NCBI GenBank assembly: GCA_003155135.1
Contig: PMFN01000039.1
Span: forward strand, 54,959 to 118,958
From: Acidimicrobiaceae bacterium
GTDB lineage: Bacteria > Actinomycetota > Acidimicrobiia > Acidimicrobiales > RAAP-2
Direction: 5' to 3'
DNA length: 64,000 bases
Part shown: piece after piece, positions 16,796 to 27,140 of the stretch
How positions within the stretch are numbered: the stretch's first letter is position 1
Layout: each line of letters begins with the position of its first letter
The notes under the pieces: generated by a model
The model's input: the letters and a program-made list of their open reading frames with translations, nothing else
What the model was told of the DNA's origin: nothing
Database searches by the model: none
Position numbers and translations under genes: made by a program

Positions 16796-16910
16796 TAGTG
16801 TCGAGGTCTGCTCCAGGGCCAACGTCGTCCCGGGCGGCAGCACTCCGCAGAGGAGCACTTCCCACCGCCACGCCTTACGGGGCGGTGGATCCGAGCCCAG
16901 AAGGATGACG
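16796..16910 (+). promoter_or_regulatory. Probable -10 (TAGTGT) and structured leader of gltB
   Basis: TAGTGT at 16796-16801 would give a leader of about 100 nt. The leader contains TGCTCC (about 16808) that can pair with GGAGCA (about 16852) and a strong hairpin CCACCGCC/GGCGGTGG (16862-16869 with 16881-16888) just before the ribosome site AAGGA (16901-16905). The layout suggests post-transcriptional control, but it does not match a riboswitch class I recognise. Confidence 0.4.
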
Positions 16911-19900
16911 ATGGCCCAGTCCGTCAGTGGCGCCCCGGGTGCCACCGGCCTTTACGACCCAGCGAACGAGCACGATGCCTGCGGCATGGGCTTCGTCGCG
17001 GACCTGTACGGGCGGCCCAGCCACGGGATCGTGGCCAAGGGCCTGACCGTGCTCGAGCGGCTCGCCCACCGCGGGGCCTCGGGTGCCGAGGAGGCCACCG
17101 GGGACGGCTCGGGCATCCTCGTCCAGGTCCCCGACCGCTTCTTGCGCGACATCGCCGACGACGCCGGCTTCGCCCTTCCTGCCGCCGGGCACTACGCCAC
17201 CGGCATGACCTTCTTGCCCCAGGACCCTGACGACGCCGCCAAGGCGCGGGCCCAGATCGCCTCGGTGGCCGCCGAGGAGGGTCTCGACGTGCTGGGCTGG
17301 CGCGAGGTGCCCGTCGAGGGCTCCGGTCTCGGCGCCAGCGCCCAGCGGGCACAGCCCCGCATCGAGCAGGTCTTCCTTGCCGCAGCCCCCGGGGTGACCA
17401 TCGCCGACCCCCTCCACCTCGACCGTCTCGCCTACGTGGTGCGCAAGCGGGCCGAGCATCTGGTCACCGACTGCTACTTCCCGTCGCTCTCGGCCCGCAC
17501 GCTCGTCTACAAGGGGATGCTCACCGCCCACCAGGTGAGCGAGTTCTATCCCGAGCTCTCCGACCCACGGCTCGAGAGCGCGCTTGCGCTTGTGCACTCT
17601 CGCTTTTCCACCAACACGTTCCCGAGCTGGCCACTGGCCCATCCGTACCGCTATCTCGCCCACAACGGCGAGATCAACACCGTGGCCGGGAACCGCAACT
17701 GGATGCGCGCCCGAGAGGCCCTGCTCGCCACCGACGCCCTCCCCGGTCAGATCGAGCGGATCCTGCCGATCTGCACACCGGGGGCCAGCGACTCGGCGTC
17801 GTTCGACGAAGTGCTCGAACTGCTGCATCTCGGCGGTCGAACGCTGCCCCACGCAGTGTTGATGATGATCCCCGAGGCCTGGGAGAACCACGCCCAGATG
17901 GACGAGCGCCGGCGCGACTTCTACCGCTACCACTCCGCCCTCATGGAGCCCTGGGACGGGCCCGCCGCAGTGGCGTTCACCGATGGCACCCTCATCGGGG
18001 CGGTCCTCGACCGCAACGGCCTGCGCCCCGCCCGCTACTGGGTGACCAGCACCGGGCTGGTGGTGCTGGCGAGCGAGGTCGGCGTGCTCGATCTCGAGCC
18101 TTCGACCGTCGTGCGCAAGGGCCGCCTCCAGCCGGGGCGGATGTTCCTGGTGGACACGGCCAAGGGCAGGATCGTCGACGACGACGAGATCAAGTCGGGC
18201 CTCGCCTCCGAACATCCGTACGGACAATGGCTGACCCGCCAGCAGATCAAGCTCGAGCAGCTGCCGATGCGCGCCATGCTGACCCCCCAGCACGCAAGCG
18301 TGGTCACCCATCAGCGGCTCTTCGGCTACACCCAAGAGGAACTGCGGATCATCTTGGCCCCCATGGCCCGAACCGGCGCCGAGCCGATCGGCTCGATGGG
18401 CTCGGACACCGCCATCGCGGTGCTCTCGGACCGCTCGCGGCTCGTCTACGACTACTTCACCCAGCTCTTCGCCCAGGTGACCAACCCGCCGCTCGACGCC
18501 ATCCGCGAGGAGCTCGTGACGTCGCTCGGTGCCACGGTCGGACCCGAGGGCAACCTCTTGGAGGCCACGCCCTCGTCGTGCCGCCAGATCCTCCTCCCCC
18601 AGCCGGTCATCGACCGCGACGACCTGGCCAAGCTGCTCTACGTGAACGAGCACGGCGAGACGCCGGGGTTCTCCGGATTCGCCATCGACTGCCTGTTCCC
18701 GGTGGCGAAGGCAGGCACGGCCGGCGCGCCCACGCCTGAGGGCGGCCGGGCTCTGGCCGACGCGCTCGAAAAGGTGCGCACCGAGGTCAGTGAGGCGATC
18801 GCCGGTGGGGCCAACATCATCGTCTTGTCGGACCGCAACTCGACCACAGAGCTCGCCCCCATCCCGTCGTTGCTCGTGACCGCCGCCGTCCACCACCACC
18901 TGGTGCGCGAGCGCACCCGGACCAAGGTCGGCCTCGTCGTCGAGACCGGCGACGCCCGAGAGATCCATCACATGGCCCTGCTGCTGAGCTACGGGGCGGC
19001 AGCGGTCAACCCGTACCTCGCTCTCGACACGCTCGACGACATGATCGCCGGCGGCCAGCTCGAAGGCGTGACACCTCGCCAGGCGCGCAAGAACTACGTG
19101 AAGGCCTCCTGTAAGGGCGTCTTGAAGGTCATGTCGAAGATGGGCATCTCGACGGTCGCCTCCTACACCGGCGCACAGGTCTTCGAGGCGGTCGGCCTCG
19201 ACCACGACGTCATCGACGAGTACTTCACGGGCACCGCGAGCCGGATCGGCGGGGTGGGACTCGACGTGCTCGCCGCTGAGGTGGCCACCCGCCAGCGTTT
19301 CGCCCACCTCGAGCGGCCGACCGAGCGGGCCCACCGCGAGCTCGAGGTCGGCGGCGAGTACCAATGGCGGCGCGAGGGTGAGCTGCACCTGTTCAACCCG
19401 AAGTCGGTCTTCAAGCTCCAGCACGCCACCCGGTCCAAGCGCTACTCCATCTTCAAGGAGTACACCGCGGCCGTCGACGACCAGTCCGAGCGACTGGCGA
19501 CGCTGCGCGGCCTCTTGCGACTCCGCCCGGCAGAGGGCGGCCCCATCCCGATCGCCGAGGTCGAGCCGGCCTCGGCGATCATCGCCCGGTTCTCGACCGG
19601 GGCGATGTCCTACGGCTCGATCTCGGCCGAGGCGCACGAGACGCTCGCCATCGCCATGAACCGGATCGGCGGGCGGTCCAACACCGGCGAGGGCGGCGAG
19701 GACGCCGATCGCTTCACCCCTGACGCCAACGGCGACTCGCGGCGCAGTGCCATCAAGCAGGTGGCCTCGGGCCGATTCGGCGTGACCGGTGAGTACCTGG
19801 TGAACGCCGACGACATCCAGATCAAGATCTCCCAGGGGGCCAAGCCCGGCGAGGGCGGCCAGCTCCCGGGCCACAAGGTGTACCCGTGGATCGCCAAGAC

Positions 19901-21506
19901 CAGGTACTCGACGCCCGGCGTCGGCCTCATCTCACCGCCGCCGCACCACGACATCTACTCCATCGAGGACATCGCCCAGCTGATCCACGACCTCAAGTCC
20001 TCGAACCCGAGAGCACGCGTCCACGTGAAACTGGTGGCCGAGGTGGGCGTCGGGACGGTGGCGGCCGGGGTCGCCAAGGCGCACTCCGACGTGGTGCTCA
20101 TCTCCGGCCACGACGGGGGGACCGGAGCGGCGCCGCTCACCTCCCTCAAGCACGCGGGGATCCCCTGGGAGCTCGGCCTGGCCGAGACGCAGCAGACGCT
20201 GCTGTTGAACGGGCTGCGAGACCGGATCGTCGTGCAGGTGGACGGCCAGATGAAGACGGGGCGCGACGTCATCGTCGGGGCGCTCCTCGGTGCCGAAGAG
20301 TTCGGCTTTGCCACCGCGCCGCTCATTGTGTCGGGCTGCATCATGATGCGCGTCTGCCATCTCGACACCTGCCCGGTCGGGATCGCCACGCAGAACCCCG
20401 AGCTGCGCAAGCGCTTCAACGGCGATCCCGAGTTCGTGACCACCTTCTTCGAGTACATCGCCGAGGAGGTGCGTGAGTACCTCGCCTCACTCGGGCTGCG
20501 CTCGATCGATGAAGCGGTGGGGCGATCGGACCTCCTCGACGTGGACGGGGCGATCACCCACTGGAAGGCATCCGGGCTCGACCTCGCACCGGTCCTCACC
20601 TTCCCCGAGCTCGCCCCCGGTGCGGCACGCCGCCAGACGAGGGAGCAGGACCACGGGCTCGCCGCCGCCTTGGACCACCAGTTCCTCGCCGCCTGCCAAC
20701 CCGCCATCGACGAAGGCACCAAGATCAAGATGGACCTTGCCATCACGAACGTCGACCGAACAGTCGGCACCCTGCTCGGCTCCGAGATCAGCCGCCGCCA
20801 CGGCGGCGCTGGGCTCGAGCCCGGCACGATCGACCTCACCTTCCACGGCTCGGCCGGCCAGAGCTTCGGGGCGTTCGTCCCACGTGGCGTGACCATGCGA
20901 CTCATCGGCGACGCCAACGACTACTTCGGCAAGGGGCTCTGCGGTGGCCAGCTCATCGTGCTGCCGCCGCCAGCCTCGCCGTTCGCCGCCGAGGAGCAGA
21001 TCATCGCCGGCAACGTCATCCTCTACGGCGCAACGGCCGGCGAGGTGTTCATCCGCGGACAGGTGGGGGAGCGCTTCTGCGTGCGCAACTCGGGCGCCAC
21101 CGCCGTGGTCGAGGGTGTCGGTGACCACGGGTGCGAGTACATGACCGGTGGCCGGGTGCTGGTCCTCGGGCCCACCGGGCGCAATTTCGGTGCGGGCATG
21201 TCGGGGGGCATCGCGTACGTCTATGACCCCGAGCGCACCTTCACCGACCGCTTCAACCCTGACATGGTCGATGCCGAGCCCCTCGACCACGATGACCGCG
21301 TGTGGGTGGGCGAGATGATCGAGCGCCACCTCGAAGAGACCGGCTCAATGCTGGCTGTGCGCCTCCTCGCCTCGTGGGCCTCCACTGTGAGCGACATGGT
21401 CAAGGTCATGCCCCGTGACTACCAGCGCGTGCTCGACGCCACCCGGCGGGCGAACGAGGCGGGGACGTCGGTCGAAGAGGCGGTCATGGCGGTGTCTCGT
21501 GGGTGA
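16911..21506 (+). CDS. gltB: Glutamate synthase (NADPH) large subunit
   Basis: 1531 residues from ATG 16911 (AAGGA 5 nt upstream; ATG 16905 is an alternative). Ntn amidotransferase with a 23-residue propeptide ending before Cys24 in [12 protein letters not shown], the nucleophile that releases ammonia from glutamine. It then has the central domain, the FMN/2-oxoglutarate synthase domain ([40 protein letters not shown]), the 3Fe-4S cysteines in [15 protein letters not shown], and the GXGXG C-terminal domain ([21 protein letters not shown]). Length is typical. It overlaps gltD, so the two subunits are co-translated for nitrogen assimilation. Confidence 0.97.
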   Translation: MAQSVSGAPGATGLYDPANEHDACGMGFVADLYGRPSHGIVAKGLTVLERLAHRGASGAEEATGDGSGILVQVPDRFLRDIADDAGFALPAAGHYATGMTFLPQDPDDAAKARAQIASVAAEEGLDVLGWREVPVEGSGLGASAQRAQPRIEQVFLAAAPGVTIADPLHLDRLAYVVRKRAEHLVTDCYFPSLSARTLVYKGMLTAHQVSEFYPELSDPRLESALALVHSRFSTNTFPSWPLAHPYRYLAHNGEINTVAGNRNWMRAREALLATDALPGQIERILPICTPGASDSASFDEVLELLHLGGRTLPHAVLMMIPEAWENHAQMDERRRDFYRYHSALMEPWDGPAAVAFTDGTLIGAVLDRNGLRPARYWVTSTGLVVLASEVGVLDLEPSTVVRKGRLQPGRMFLVDTAKGRIVDDDEIKSGLASEHPYGQWLTRQQIKLEQLPMRAMLTPQHASVVTHQRLFGYTQEELRIILAPMARTGAEPIGSMGSDTAIAVLSDRSRLVYDYFTQLFAQVTNPPLDAIREELVTSLGATVGPEGNLLEATPSSCRQILLPQPVIDRDDLAKLLYVNEHGETPGFSGFAIDCLFPVAKAGTAGAPTPEGGRALADALEKVRTEVSEAIAGGANIIVLSDRNSTTELAPIPSLLVTAAVHHHLVRERTRTKVGLVVETGDAREIHHMALLLSYGAAAVNPYLALDTLDDMIAGGQLEGVTPRQARKNYVKASCKGVLKVMSKMGISTVASYTGAQVFEAVGLDHDVIDEYFTGTASRIGGVGLDVLAAEVATRQRFAHLERPTERAHRELEVGGEYQWRREGELHLFNPKSVFKLQHATRSKRYSIFKEYTAAVDDQSERLATLRGLLRLRPAEGGPIPIAEVEPASAIIARFSTGAMSYGSISAEAHETLAIAMNRIGGRSNTGEGGEDADRFTPDANGDSRRSAIKQVASGRFGVTGEYLVNADDIQIKISQGAKPGEGGQLPGHKVYPWIAKTRYSTPGVGLISPPPHHDIYSIEDIAQLIHDLKSSNPRARVHVKLVAEVGVGTVAAGVAKAHSDVVLISGHDGGTGAAPLTSLKHAGIPWELGLAETQQTLLLNGLRDRIVVQVDGQMKTGRDVIVGALLGAEEFGFATAPLIVSGCIMMRVCHLDTCPVGIATQNPELRKRFNGDPEFVTTFFEYIAEEVREYLASLGLRSIDEAVGRSDLLDVDGAITHWKASGLDLAPVLTFPELAPGAARRQTREQDHGLAAALDHQFLAACQPAIDEGTKIKMDLAITNVDRTVGTLLGSEISRRHGGAGLEPGTIDLTFHGSAGQSFGAFVPRGVTMRLIGDANDYFGKGLCGGQLIVLPPPASPFAAEEQIIAGNVILYGATAGEVFIRGQVGERFCVRNSGATAVVEGVGDHGCEYMTGGRVLVLGPTGRNFGAGMSGGIAYVYDPERTFTDRFNPDMVDAEPLDHDDRVWVGEMIERHLEETGSMLAVRLLASWASTVSDMVKVMPRDYQRVLDATRRANEAGTSVEEAVMAVSRG

Positions 21507-23037
21507 GCCGACCGGCTTCATGAAGTACGGCCGCCAGCTGCCGCGGCGCCGGCCGGTGCGAGTGCGCCTGCGCGACTGGCGCGAGGTCTACGAGCCCTTC
21601 GCCGAAGAAGCGGTGCGCCAGCAGGGCGCGCGTTGCATGGACTGCGGCATCCCCTTCTGCCACGAGGGCTGCCCGCTTGGCAACCTGATCCCCGAGTGGA
21701 ACGACCTCGTCTATCGCGATGACTTCTCCGACGCCATCGAGCGGCTGCACGCCACCAACAACTTCCCCGAGTTCACCGGCCGTCTGTGCCCCGCGCCCTG
21801 CGAGGGTGCCTGCGTGCTCGGCATCAATGCGGAGCCCGTCACCATCGAGCGGATCGAGTACGAGATCGCCGAGCGCGCCTTCGCCGAGGGCTGGGTGAAG
21901 CCGCAGCTGCCGCGTGAGCGGACGGGACGGCGGGTCGCGGTCGTGGGATCGGGGCCGGCCGGCCTCGCGTGCGCCCAGCAGCTGACCCGGGCCGGCCACG
22001 ATGTGGTCGTCTTCGAGCGCGCCGAACGTCCCGGGGGGCTCCTGCGCTACGGGATCCCCGAGTTCAAGATGGAAAAGGCGGTGCTCGACCGCCGCCTCAC
22101 CCAGTTGCTCGCCGAAGGGGTGGAGTTCCGTTGCGGCACCGCCGTCGGCATGGCCGACCATGCGCTGGCCGACCTCGAGCCCGGCGACGAGCGCGGCGCT
22201 GGCACGGCGTCAGCCCCCGACGTCACGCTGCTCTCCGCCGCGGCGATCCACGATGAGTTCGACGCGATGGTCCTCGCCGGCGGCGCGACCAAGCCGAGGG
22301 ACCTCACCGTACCGGGCCGCCAGCTCGACGGCATCCACGTAGCCCTCGACTACCTGAAGCCCGCCAACATGGTCCAGGAGGGAACGCTCGGCGCCCCACT
22401 GATCGATGCTGCCGGGCGCCACGTCATCATCCTCGGCGGTGGCGACACCGGGGCCGACTGCCTCGGCACGGTACACCGGCAAGGGGGCGCCACCGTGCGG
22501 CAGTTCGAGATCATGCCCGAGCCGCCAGGCGACCGGACCGACGACAACCCCTGGCCCACCTGGCCACTCATCCTGCGCAGCTCAGCAGCGCACGAAGAGG
22601 GGGGCGAACGCCTCTATTCGGTCACAACGACCGAGTTCGTCGACGACGGGAGCGGCCGGGTCGGCGCCCTGCGTGGCCACCAGGTGGAGATCACCGTGAC
22701 CGAGGGCCGCACCACGTTCGAACCCGTGCCCGGCAGTGAGTTCGAGCTCGCCTGCAACCTGGTGCTGCTCGCGCTCGGCTTCACCGGCCCCGAGCGCAAC
22801 GGCGTCGTCGCCGAACTCGGCCTAAAGCTCGACCCCCGCGGCGCGCTCGCCTGCGATGCCGACTGGGCGACCAACGTCGAGGGCGTCTTCGTCTGCGGTG
22901 ACATGACCCGGGGCCAGAGCCTCATCGTGTGGGCGATCGCGGAAGGAAGGTCAGCTGCGGCGAGTGTCGACCGGTTCCTCATGGGGGAATCCGACCTCCC
23001 GAGCCCCTTGCGGCCCGGACAACTCGCTCTTCGCTGA
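21499..23037 (+). CDS. gltD: Glutamate synthase (NADPH) small subunit
   Basis: 512 residues from GTG 21499, which overlaps the gltB stop and gives the usual start (M)[12 protein letters not shown]. The N-terminal Fe-S cysteines are [17 protein letters not shown] and [13 protein letters not shown] binding is [20 protein letters not shown] binding is [15 protein letters not shown]; the C-terminal [22 protein letters not shown] closes the flavin fold. It passes NADPH electrons to the large subunit. Confidence 0.96.
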   Translation: MGEPTGFMKYGRQLPRRRPVRVRLRDWREVYEPFAEEAVRQQGARCMDCGIPFCHEGCPLGNLIPEWNDLVYRDDFSDAIERLHATNNFPEFTGRLCPAPCEGACVLGINAEPVTIERIEYEIAERAFAEGWVKPQLPRERTGRRVAVVGSGPAGLACAQQLTRAGHDVVVFERAERPGGLLRYGIPEFKMEKAVLDRRLTQLLAEGVEFRCGTAVGMADHALADLEPGDERGAGTASAPDVTLLSAAAIHDEFDAMVLAGGATKPRDLTVPGRQLDGIHVALDYLKPANMVQEGTLGAPLIDAAGRHVIILGGGDTGADCLGTVHRQGGATVRQFEIMPEPPGDRTDDNPWPTWPLILRSSAAHEEGGERLYSVTTTEFVDDGSGRVGALRGHQVEITVTEGRTTFEPVPGSEFELACNLVLLALGFTGPERNGVVAELGLKLDPRGALACDADWATNVEGVFVCGDMTRGQSLIVWAIAEGRSAAASVDRFLMGESDLPSPLRPGQLALR

Positions 23038-23048
23038 CCATCCAACCA

Positions 23049-23061
23049 GCCCCAGTGGGGC
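23049..23061. terminator. Short hairpin between convergent gltD and CsbD gene
   Basis: GCCCC-AGT-GGGGC, a 5-bp GC stem, sits 11 nt after the gltD stop and faces the end of the CsbD gene. There is no T-run, so it is only a weak terminator candidate. Confidence 0.25.
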
Positions 23062-23081
23062 CTCGATGACCGGCGTGACGC

Positions 23082-23255
23082 CTACTTCGTGAACGCGTCC
23101 TTCACCTTCTCGCCCGCCTGCTTCAAGTTGCCCGACGCCTTGTCGGCTGTGCCCTCGGCTTCGAGGTCCCGGTCGCCCGTCGCGTGCCCGACGTTCTCCT
23201 TCACGTCTCCCTTCACACTCTGCAGCTTGTCCTTGGCCTTGTCCGTTGCACTCAC
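23082..23255 (-). CDS. CsbD family small stress protein
   Basis: 57 residues. GTG 23255 has GGGAGG 7 nt upstream. The sequence SATDKAKDKLQSVKGDVKE ... GNLKQAGEKVKDAFTK shows the CsbD pattern: repeated Lys-rich helices with a K-G-x-x-K-E-x-x-G turn. CsbD proteins are abundant, general-stress-induced and structurally flexible; their molecular role is unclear. Confidence 0.85.
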   Translation of the reverse strand: MSATDKAKDKLQSVKGDVKENVGHATGDRDLEAEGTADKASGNLKQAGEKVKDAFTK

Positions 23256-23319
23256 GTGCTACCTCCCGTGTTGGCGTCACCTCTTCTCTACCCGCCGGCG
23301 TGTCCGTGCACGCACGGGC

Positions 23320-24297
23320 TCAGCGGATGGCGAGCGCGTTGGCCGGTGAGGCGACGCCGTGGCGCAACCGCAGCGGCGCCGATGTGAGGAGGCACGCGCT
23401 GCGCCCGTCGGCGGCGACGGCATCCGCGAGGGCATCGAGGTCGAAGAGCTCACCGAGGGGGAGGCCGAGCAGCGCGAGGAGCGAGAAGTGCACGAAGGCC
23501 TCGTGGCACCGCTCGGGGTCGGCGCGCACCGCGTCCCGTTTGTCGGGTGCGAGGGTCGCCCCAGGTGGCCAGACTTCGACGGCCGGGTTGTCGGCCGCCA
23601 GCGCGGCGATGTGCAGGTCCCACAGCATCGCTGCCGTCGCCGTCCCTGGCCGCAGACCCGGAGCCCGGTGGCCGGTCCGAAGGGCGGTGCGCCCCGCCGC
23701 GTCGAGCGAGCGGTACCAGCGGAGCCAACCCGTGCGCAGCAGCAGGATGTCGCCCGTCTCGACCTGGGTCCCCCCTGCCGCCAGCGCCCCGCGCACGTCG
23801 TCGGGCTCGATCGGGTCGGCCTCGGCGTAGTCGATCGGGCGACCTTCGGCCTCACGCCAGCGACCAACGTCGCAGAGCACGGCGCGCCCGACGATGCCGC
23901 GCGCCGCCCACACATCCACACCGTGGCGCTCGTCGTCGACCCCGCCGTAGAAGCCGTAGAGCGGGTGACGGATGTGGCGGAAGCCGTCCCACTGGCTCGA
24001 GGACTGGGTGTTCCAGTCCGAGAGGCTGTCGTCGTGGCCCGCACCACCGGCCAGCCAGCTCACGTCGTGGCGGAAGGCCGGTCGGCCGAAGAGGGGCGGG
24101 TCGGGGAGGTCGAGCTCCAAGTTGAGAGAGAACACCCGCGCGTCGACGACGGCCGACAACCCTGCTCGGGTCCTCTCCTCGCCGAGCAGGTTGAGACAGC
24201 CCAATCGGTCATCGTCGCCCCAGACGCCCCATGACGATCCGGGTGGTAGTCCCTCTCGCACCGGAAGATCGGCGAAGTCGGGCAGCGAAGGGGCCAC
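23320..24297 (-). CDS. Cyclase family protein (kynurenine formamidase-like fold)
   Basis: 325 residues. GTG 24297 is set by a -10 element 6 nt upstream, rather than TTG 24303. It has the cyclase (PF04199) layout: WGDDDRLGCLNLL, FSLNLELDLPDPPLFGRP, the metal-site region SSSQWDGFRHIRHPLYGFYGG, GRAVLCDV, IEPDDVRGAL and VETGDILLLRTGWL. The His/Asp-rich segment replaces the classical H-x-G-T-H-x-D motif, as in the subgroup with Q-W-D. Metal-dependent hydrolase or lyase; the substrate is unknown. Confidence 0.85.
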   Translation of the reverse strand: MAPSLPDFADLPVREGLPPGSSWGVWGDDDRLGCLNLLGEERTRAGLSAVVDARVFSLNLELDLPDPPLFGRPAFRHDVSWLAGGAGHDDSLSDWNTQSSSQWDGFRHIRHPLYGFYGGVDDERHGVDVWAARGIVGRAVLCDVGRWREAEGRPIDYAEADPIEPDDVRGALAAGGTQVETGDILLLRTGWLRWYRSLDAAGRTALRTGHRAPGLRPGTATAAMLWDLHIAALAADNPAVEVWPPGATLAPDKRDAVRADPERCHEAFVHFSLLALLGLPLGELFDLDALADAVAADGRSACLLTSAPLRLRHGVASPANALAIR

Positions 24298-24303
24298 GGC
24301 CAA

Positions 24304-24309
24304 ACGCTA
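24304..24309 (-). promoter_or_regulatory. -10 element (TAGCGT) of cyclase gene, leaderless start
   Basis: TAGCGT, 6-nt spacer, then GTG 24297. This spacing argues that the earlier TTG is not used. Confidence 0.5.
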
Positions 24310-24426
24310 CTGCCGACGGCCGCGTCAAGCGTATGGCTCCGCGACCTGCGAATGCCTGAACGCTACGATTCGCGCACCGAACCGGCGGTCGGGCGCACCC
24401 ACGCCGTCACTTGTGGAAGGGCGAAC

Positions 24427-25560
24427 GTGAAGGCACGCGGCACCAGGATGGCGAGGCTGGCCGCCACCGGCATGGCGGGCATCGTGTGCGTCACCGCCGC
24501 GCTCGGCGCGGCGCCGGCGGGCGCCAGCCCGGTTGGCAACTCGAACCTGGCCGCGCACATGATTCCCGGTCCAGGGGCCGGATGGAGCCAGGTATCGCCT
24601 CAGGCCCTGCAGCTCTACCAGGCCGTCCTCCAGGCGATAGAGAACCAGCTGGCCAAGAGCCTGAGCGTCAGCATCAGCACCGCCATCGACGCCTGGGAGC
24701 AGCCGTCGTCGACCGACGTGGTCGTGGACACCCTGATCGGCCTTTCCGGGGCCCAGGCCGCCATGTCGGTCCCCACCCTCGCCACAGGCTTCTGCGAGGG
24801 CCGCACCGGCGCCGCGCCCGAGCAAGCCACGACCGACCCGTCCATTCCCGGGTCGAGCATCGTGACGTGCGTGCCGGTCGTTCGCAACGGGGCTGCCGTC
24901 ATCGCCTCTGCCGAAACGTTCGAGCGCGCCAACGTCTACGTCCTGATCGAAGACGACAGTCTCTCCGCGTCGACCGCCAACCTCATGACCACGTCGCTCG
25001 CGCAGTATCAGGCGATCCCGCCGACAGGTGTGGCACTGTCGACCTGGGCCACGCCGCTCGTGCTCGGCCTCATCGCCGGTGGCGTCGTCGTGCTCATCGT
25101 GGTCGTCGTGCTGCTCGTGCGGCGCCGTCGCAAGTCGGCACCTTCCTACGCGCCGATGGGCTGGGAACCGCCAATGTCCACCCGCTCGACGCCCTACAGC
25201 GCGGCGACCGCACCTGCGCCGGTCACGAGCGGGCCCGCCGCGCTCCCACCCCTCACACCGTTCCACGCCGCCGCACCCGAGCCTGCACCCTTGCCGGCCA
25301 TGCGCACCGCCGTGGCAACTGCCGAGCTCGCCCCGCTGCCGGCCATGCGTTCCTCGGTCGCTCCGGCGGTTGGGGCGGGTGCCACGACGCTGGCCGCGCC
25401 CGCCTTCACCCCGAGCGCTCCTGCTGGCGCCCCCGCACCACAGTGGGCACCGGGCTGGTTCCCCTCTCCCGGGGACCCCTACCACCAGCGCTACTGGGAC
25501 GGCGCAGCCTGGGCGGGCAGCATCCGTTGGAACGGCGCGAACTGGGTGAGCGACACCTGA
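24427..25560 (+). CDS. Exported membrane protein with DUF2510 C-terminus
   Basis: 377 residues; GTG 24427 has GGAAGGG 6 nt upstream. Order: signal peptide (RMARLAATGMAGIVCVTAALGAAPAGAS), an extracytoplasmic domain of about 170 residues with two Cys, one membrane helix (TPLVLGLIAGGVVVLIVVVVLL) followed by RRRRK, a Pro/Ala-rich cytoplasmic linker in which the hexapeptide PLPAMR occurs twice, and a DUF2510 domain (WAPGWFPSPGDPYHQRYWDGAAW). So the DUF2510 module lies in the cytoplasm. Function unknown. Confidence 0.75.
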   Translation: MKARGTRMARLAATGMAGIVCVTAALGAAPAGASPVGNSNLAAHMIPGPGAGWSQVSPQALQLYQAVLQAIENQLAKSLSVSISTAIDAWEQPSSTDVVVDTLIGLSGAQAAMSVPTLATGFCEGRTGAAPEQATTDPSIPGSSIVTCVPVVRNGAAVIASAETFERANVYVLIEDDSLSASTANLMTTSLAQYQAIPPTGVALSTWATPLVLGLIAGGVVVLIVVVVLLVRRRRKSAPSYAPMGWEPPMSTRSTPYSAATAPAPVTSGPAALPPLTPFHAAAPEPAPLPAMRTAVATAELAPLPAMRSSVAPAVGAGATTLAAPAFTPSAPAGAPAPQWAPGWFPSPGDPYHQRYWDGAAWAGSIRWNGANWVSDT

Positions 25561-25562
25561 GT

Positions 25563-26435
25563 TCAGCCGTCGCCCGTCGACGGAGGGAACATGCGCGGGT
25601 AGGCCAGTCGGGCCACCGTCTGGGAGTACGGCCGCACGAGCTGGCGGAGCCGCGCCGAACCGTCCTCGCCGATGGCCTCGTAGGGCAACACCGCCAGCTC
25701 GTCGGTCAGGTCCTCGATCTGGCTGTGCAGTTCGACACCCTCGTCGGTGAGGACGAGATCGTCACCCTCGCTGAGCACGCCGCGCCCTTGGAGCGTGGCA
25801 AGGCTCTCGGCCCACGCGCTGTCCCCCCAGGCCCGGGTCGCCTGGAGGGTGGGGCCCGCAACGTCCCCGCTCGCGGCGTGCAGGAGCAGCGCCTCGACGG
25901 GGCCCAGCTGGTGAACGACGAGGGCCGCGATGTGCCCATCGCCGCGGTATTCGCGCAGCAGGGATTGCGCGTGCCACAGCACCAGGTGCGCGTCGGTCGG
26001 CCAGGGCAGGGCGGCATGGGCGGCGAAGAGGGGTCGCCCCTCGGGCCGCTGGGCAGCCGCCTCGGCGGCGTCCCGGGCGATACCTGATGCCTCGACGATC
26101 TCGGCGGACTCGACGTCACTCCCGAGCATCGAGCGCAGTGCCCGGTCCACCCCTCGCAGGCGGGCTGCCAGGATCTCCTCGGGTGAGGCCAGCGACCACG
26201 CCCGGGGGATGGCCCGTCGGACCAGCTCGGGGTTGAAGTTGTAGAACGTGGCGATCACCAGCTCGGCAGAGGCCGCACCGAGCGGGGCTGAGCGAGAGGC
26301 GAAGTAGCCCTCTGTGCCCGCCAGGCCGAGGCCGGCGTACTCCTCTGCGGGCTCGGGGGCGAAGTACACCATGGCGTGGATCGGCTCGACGGTTCTCCAC
26401 GTCTTGCGGGCGGTCAGGGCACTCGGAGAGGTCAC
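25563..26435 (-). CDS. SCO6745 family protein
   Basis: 290 residues. It begins ARKTWRTVEPIHAMVYFAPEP and continues with GYFASRSAPLGAASAELVIATFYNFNPELV, the conserved opening of the SCO6745 family (helical, actinobacterial), then a C-terminal helical bundle with the charged segment EGDDLVLTDEGVELHSQIEDL. GTG 26435 is set by a -10 element 6 nt upstream. No biochemical role is known for the family. Confidence 0.85.
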   Translation of the reverse strand: MTSPSALTARKTWRTVEPIHAMVYFAPEPAEEYAGLGLAGTEGYFASRSAPLGAASAELVIATFYNFNPELVRRAIPRAWSLASPEEILAARLRGVDRALRSMLGSDVESAEIVEASGIARDAAEAAAQRPEGRPLFAAHAALPWPTDAHLVLWHAQSLLREYRGDGHIAALVVHQLGPVEALLLHAASGDVAGPTLQATRAWGDSAWAESLATLQGRGVLSEGDDLVLTDEGVELHSQIEDLTDELAVLPYEAIGEDGSARLRQLVRPYSQTVARLAYPRMFPPSTGDG

Positions 26436-26441
26436 CCGGTG

Positions 26442-26447
26442 AGGGTA
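26442..26447 (-). promoter_or_regulatory. -10 element (TACCCT) of SCO6745 gene, leaderless start
   Basis: TACCCT followed by a 6-nt spacer and GTG 26435. Confidence 0.5.
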
Positions 26448-26507
26448 GCGTCGGACGCGCCGGCGTGCCGGGGGGCGCCGCTGTGCGCGTGAGTCGCTAG
26501 TGCCCCT

Positions 26508-27075
26508 TCAGGAAAGGTCTGCGACGTCTGCTGATCCTCGCCGGTGACCCGGACGGGTCTGGCCCAGGCCCGGTGTCGCGGGTGAGCCTCGGCGAGCGAC
26601 TCCCCCGGATCGGGGGCGGCCTGGTGCCAGGCAGGACCGGCGTTCGTCCATGAGGTGACGACGTCGGTCACGTCGAGCTGGTGGATGACCGGCCCGGCGG
26701 TGCGTGACGACGGCCGGGGCCGTCGTGGTTCCGCCGCCTCGGGCGGCGATGTTGCGGGCCCCGACGATGTCTCGGTGTCGTGGCCGTGTGGAAACAGGCG
26801 TCCGAGTAGCGCTTCAGCACCGAGCGCAGGGCCGGGACCGAAAGCTCGCCCACCTGCAGCCCGGCCACCTCGGAGCACAGCTCGACGAAGGAGAAGATGG
26901 GGCGACCCCTGCGGGCGAAGCGGGGGGCGTTGAGTTCGATCAGCCCGGCCCAGACGTCCCCGCCGGATTCGAGCATGCGGTAGCAGCGGCGGGTCTGGGC
27001 AGGAGTCGCCCGCACGGCGATCCGAGCCGTCCGGTGGACGACCCGGGGAGCGTCATCTCGGCGGACTCGGGGCAC
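26508..27075 (-). pseudogene. TnpB (IS200/IS605-type) transposon nuclease with internal deletion
   Basis: The N-terminal block (about 27040 down to 26790) reads RTARIAVRATPAQTRRCYRML, GGDVWAGLIELN and VGELSVPALRSVLKRYSDACF, the first 90 or so residues of a TnpB/OrfB protein. Near 26785 the sequence jumps, with a frame change, to HRDIVGARNIAARGG and HPPARRDRRRHLMDERRSCLAPGRP, the TnpB C-terminus. The whole middle, including the RuvC-like catalytic residues and most of the zinc finger, is missing. A full TnpB is about 400 residues; only about 165 remain. No tnpA lies beside it. Confidence 0.75.
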
Positions 27076-27128
27076 ACATCGAGGGTTGCACCGGGGTGTG
27101 ACAGAGCGAACGTTGGCGGCCGCGGCAC

Positions 27129-27134
27129 TAGCCT
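27129..27134 (+). promoter_or_regulatory. -10 element (TAGCCT), leaderless start
   Basis: TAGCCT with a 6-nt spacer to ATG 27141. Confidence 0.5.
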
Positions 27135-27140
27135 GCGCCC

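Noticed and set aside
16726-16800. TPP riboswitch before thiO
   Set aside because: The -10 element 6 nt before the ATG leaves no leader, and no TPP-box sequence is visible.
16875-19874. Minus-strand 999-codon frame opposite gltB
   Set aside because: Shadow of the high-GC third-position pattern on the strand opposite gltB; sequence is low-complexity His/Gly/Val with no family features.
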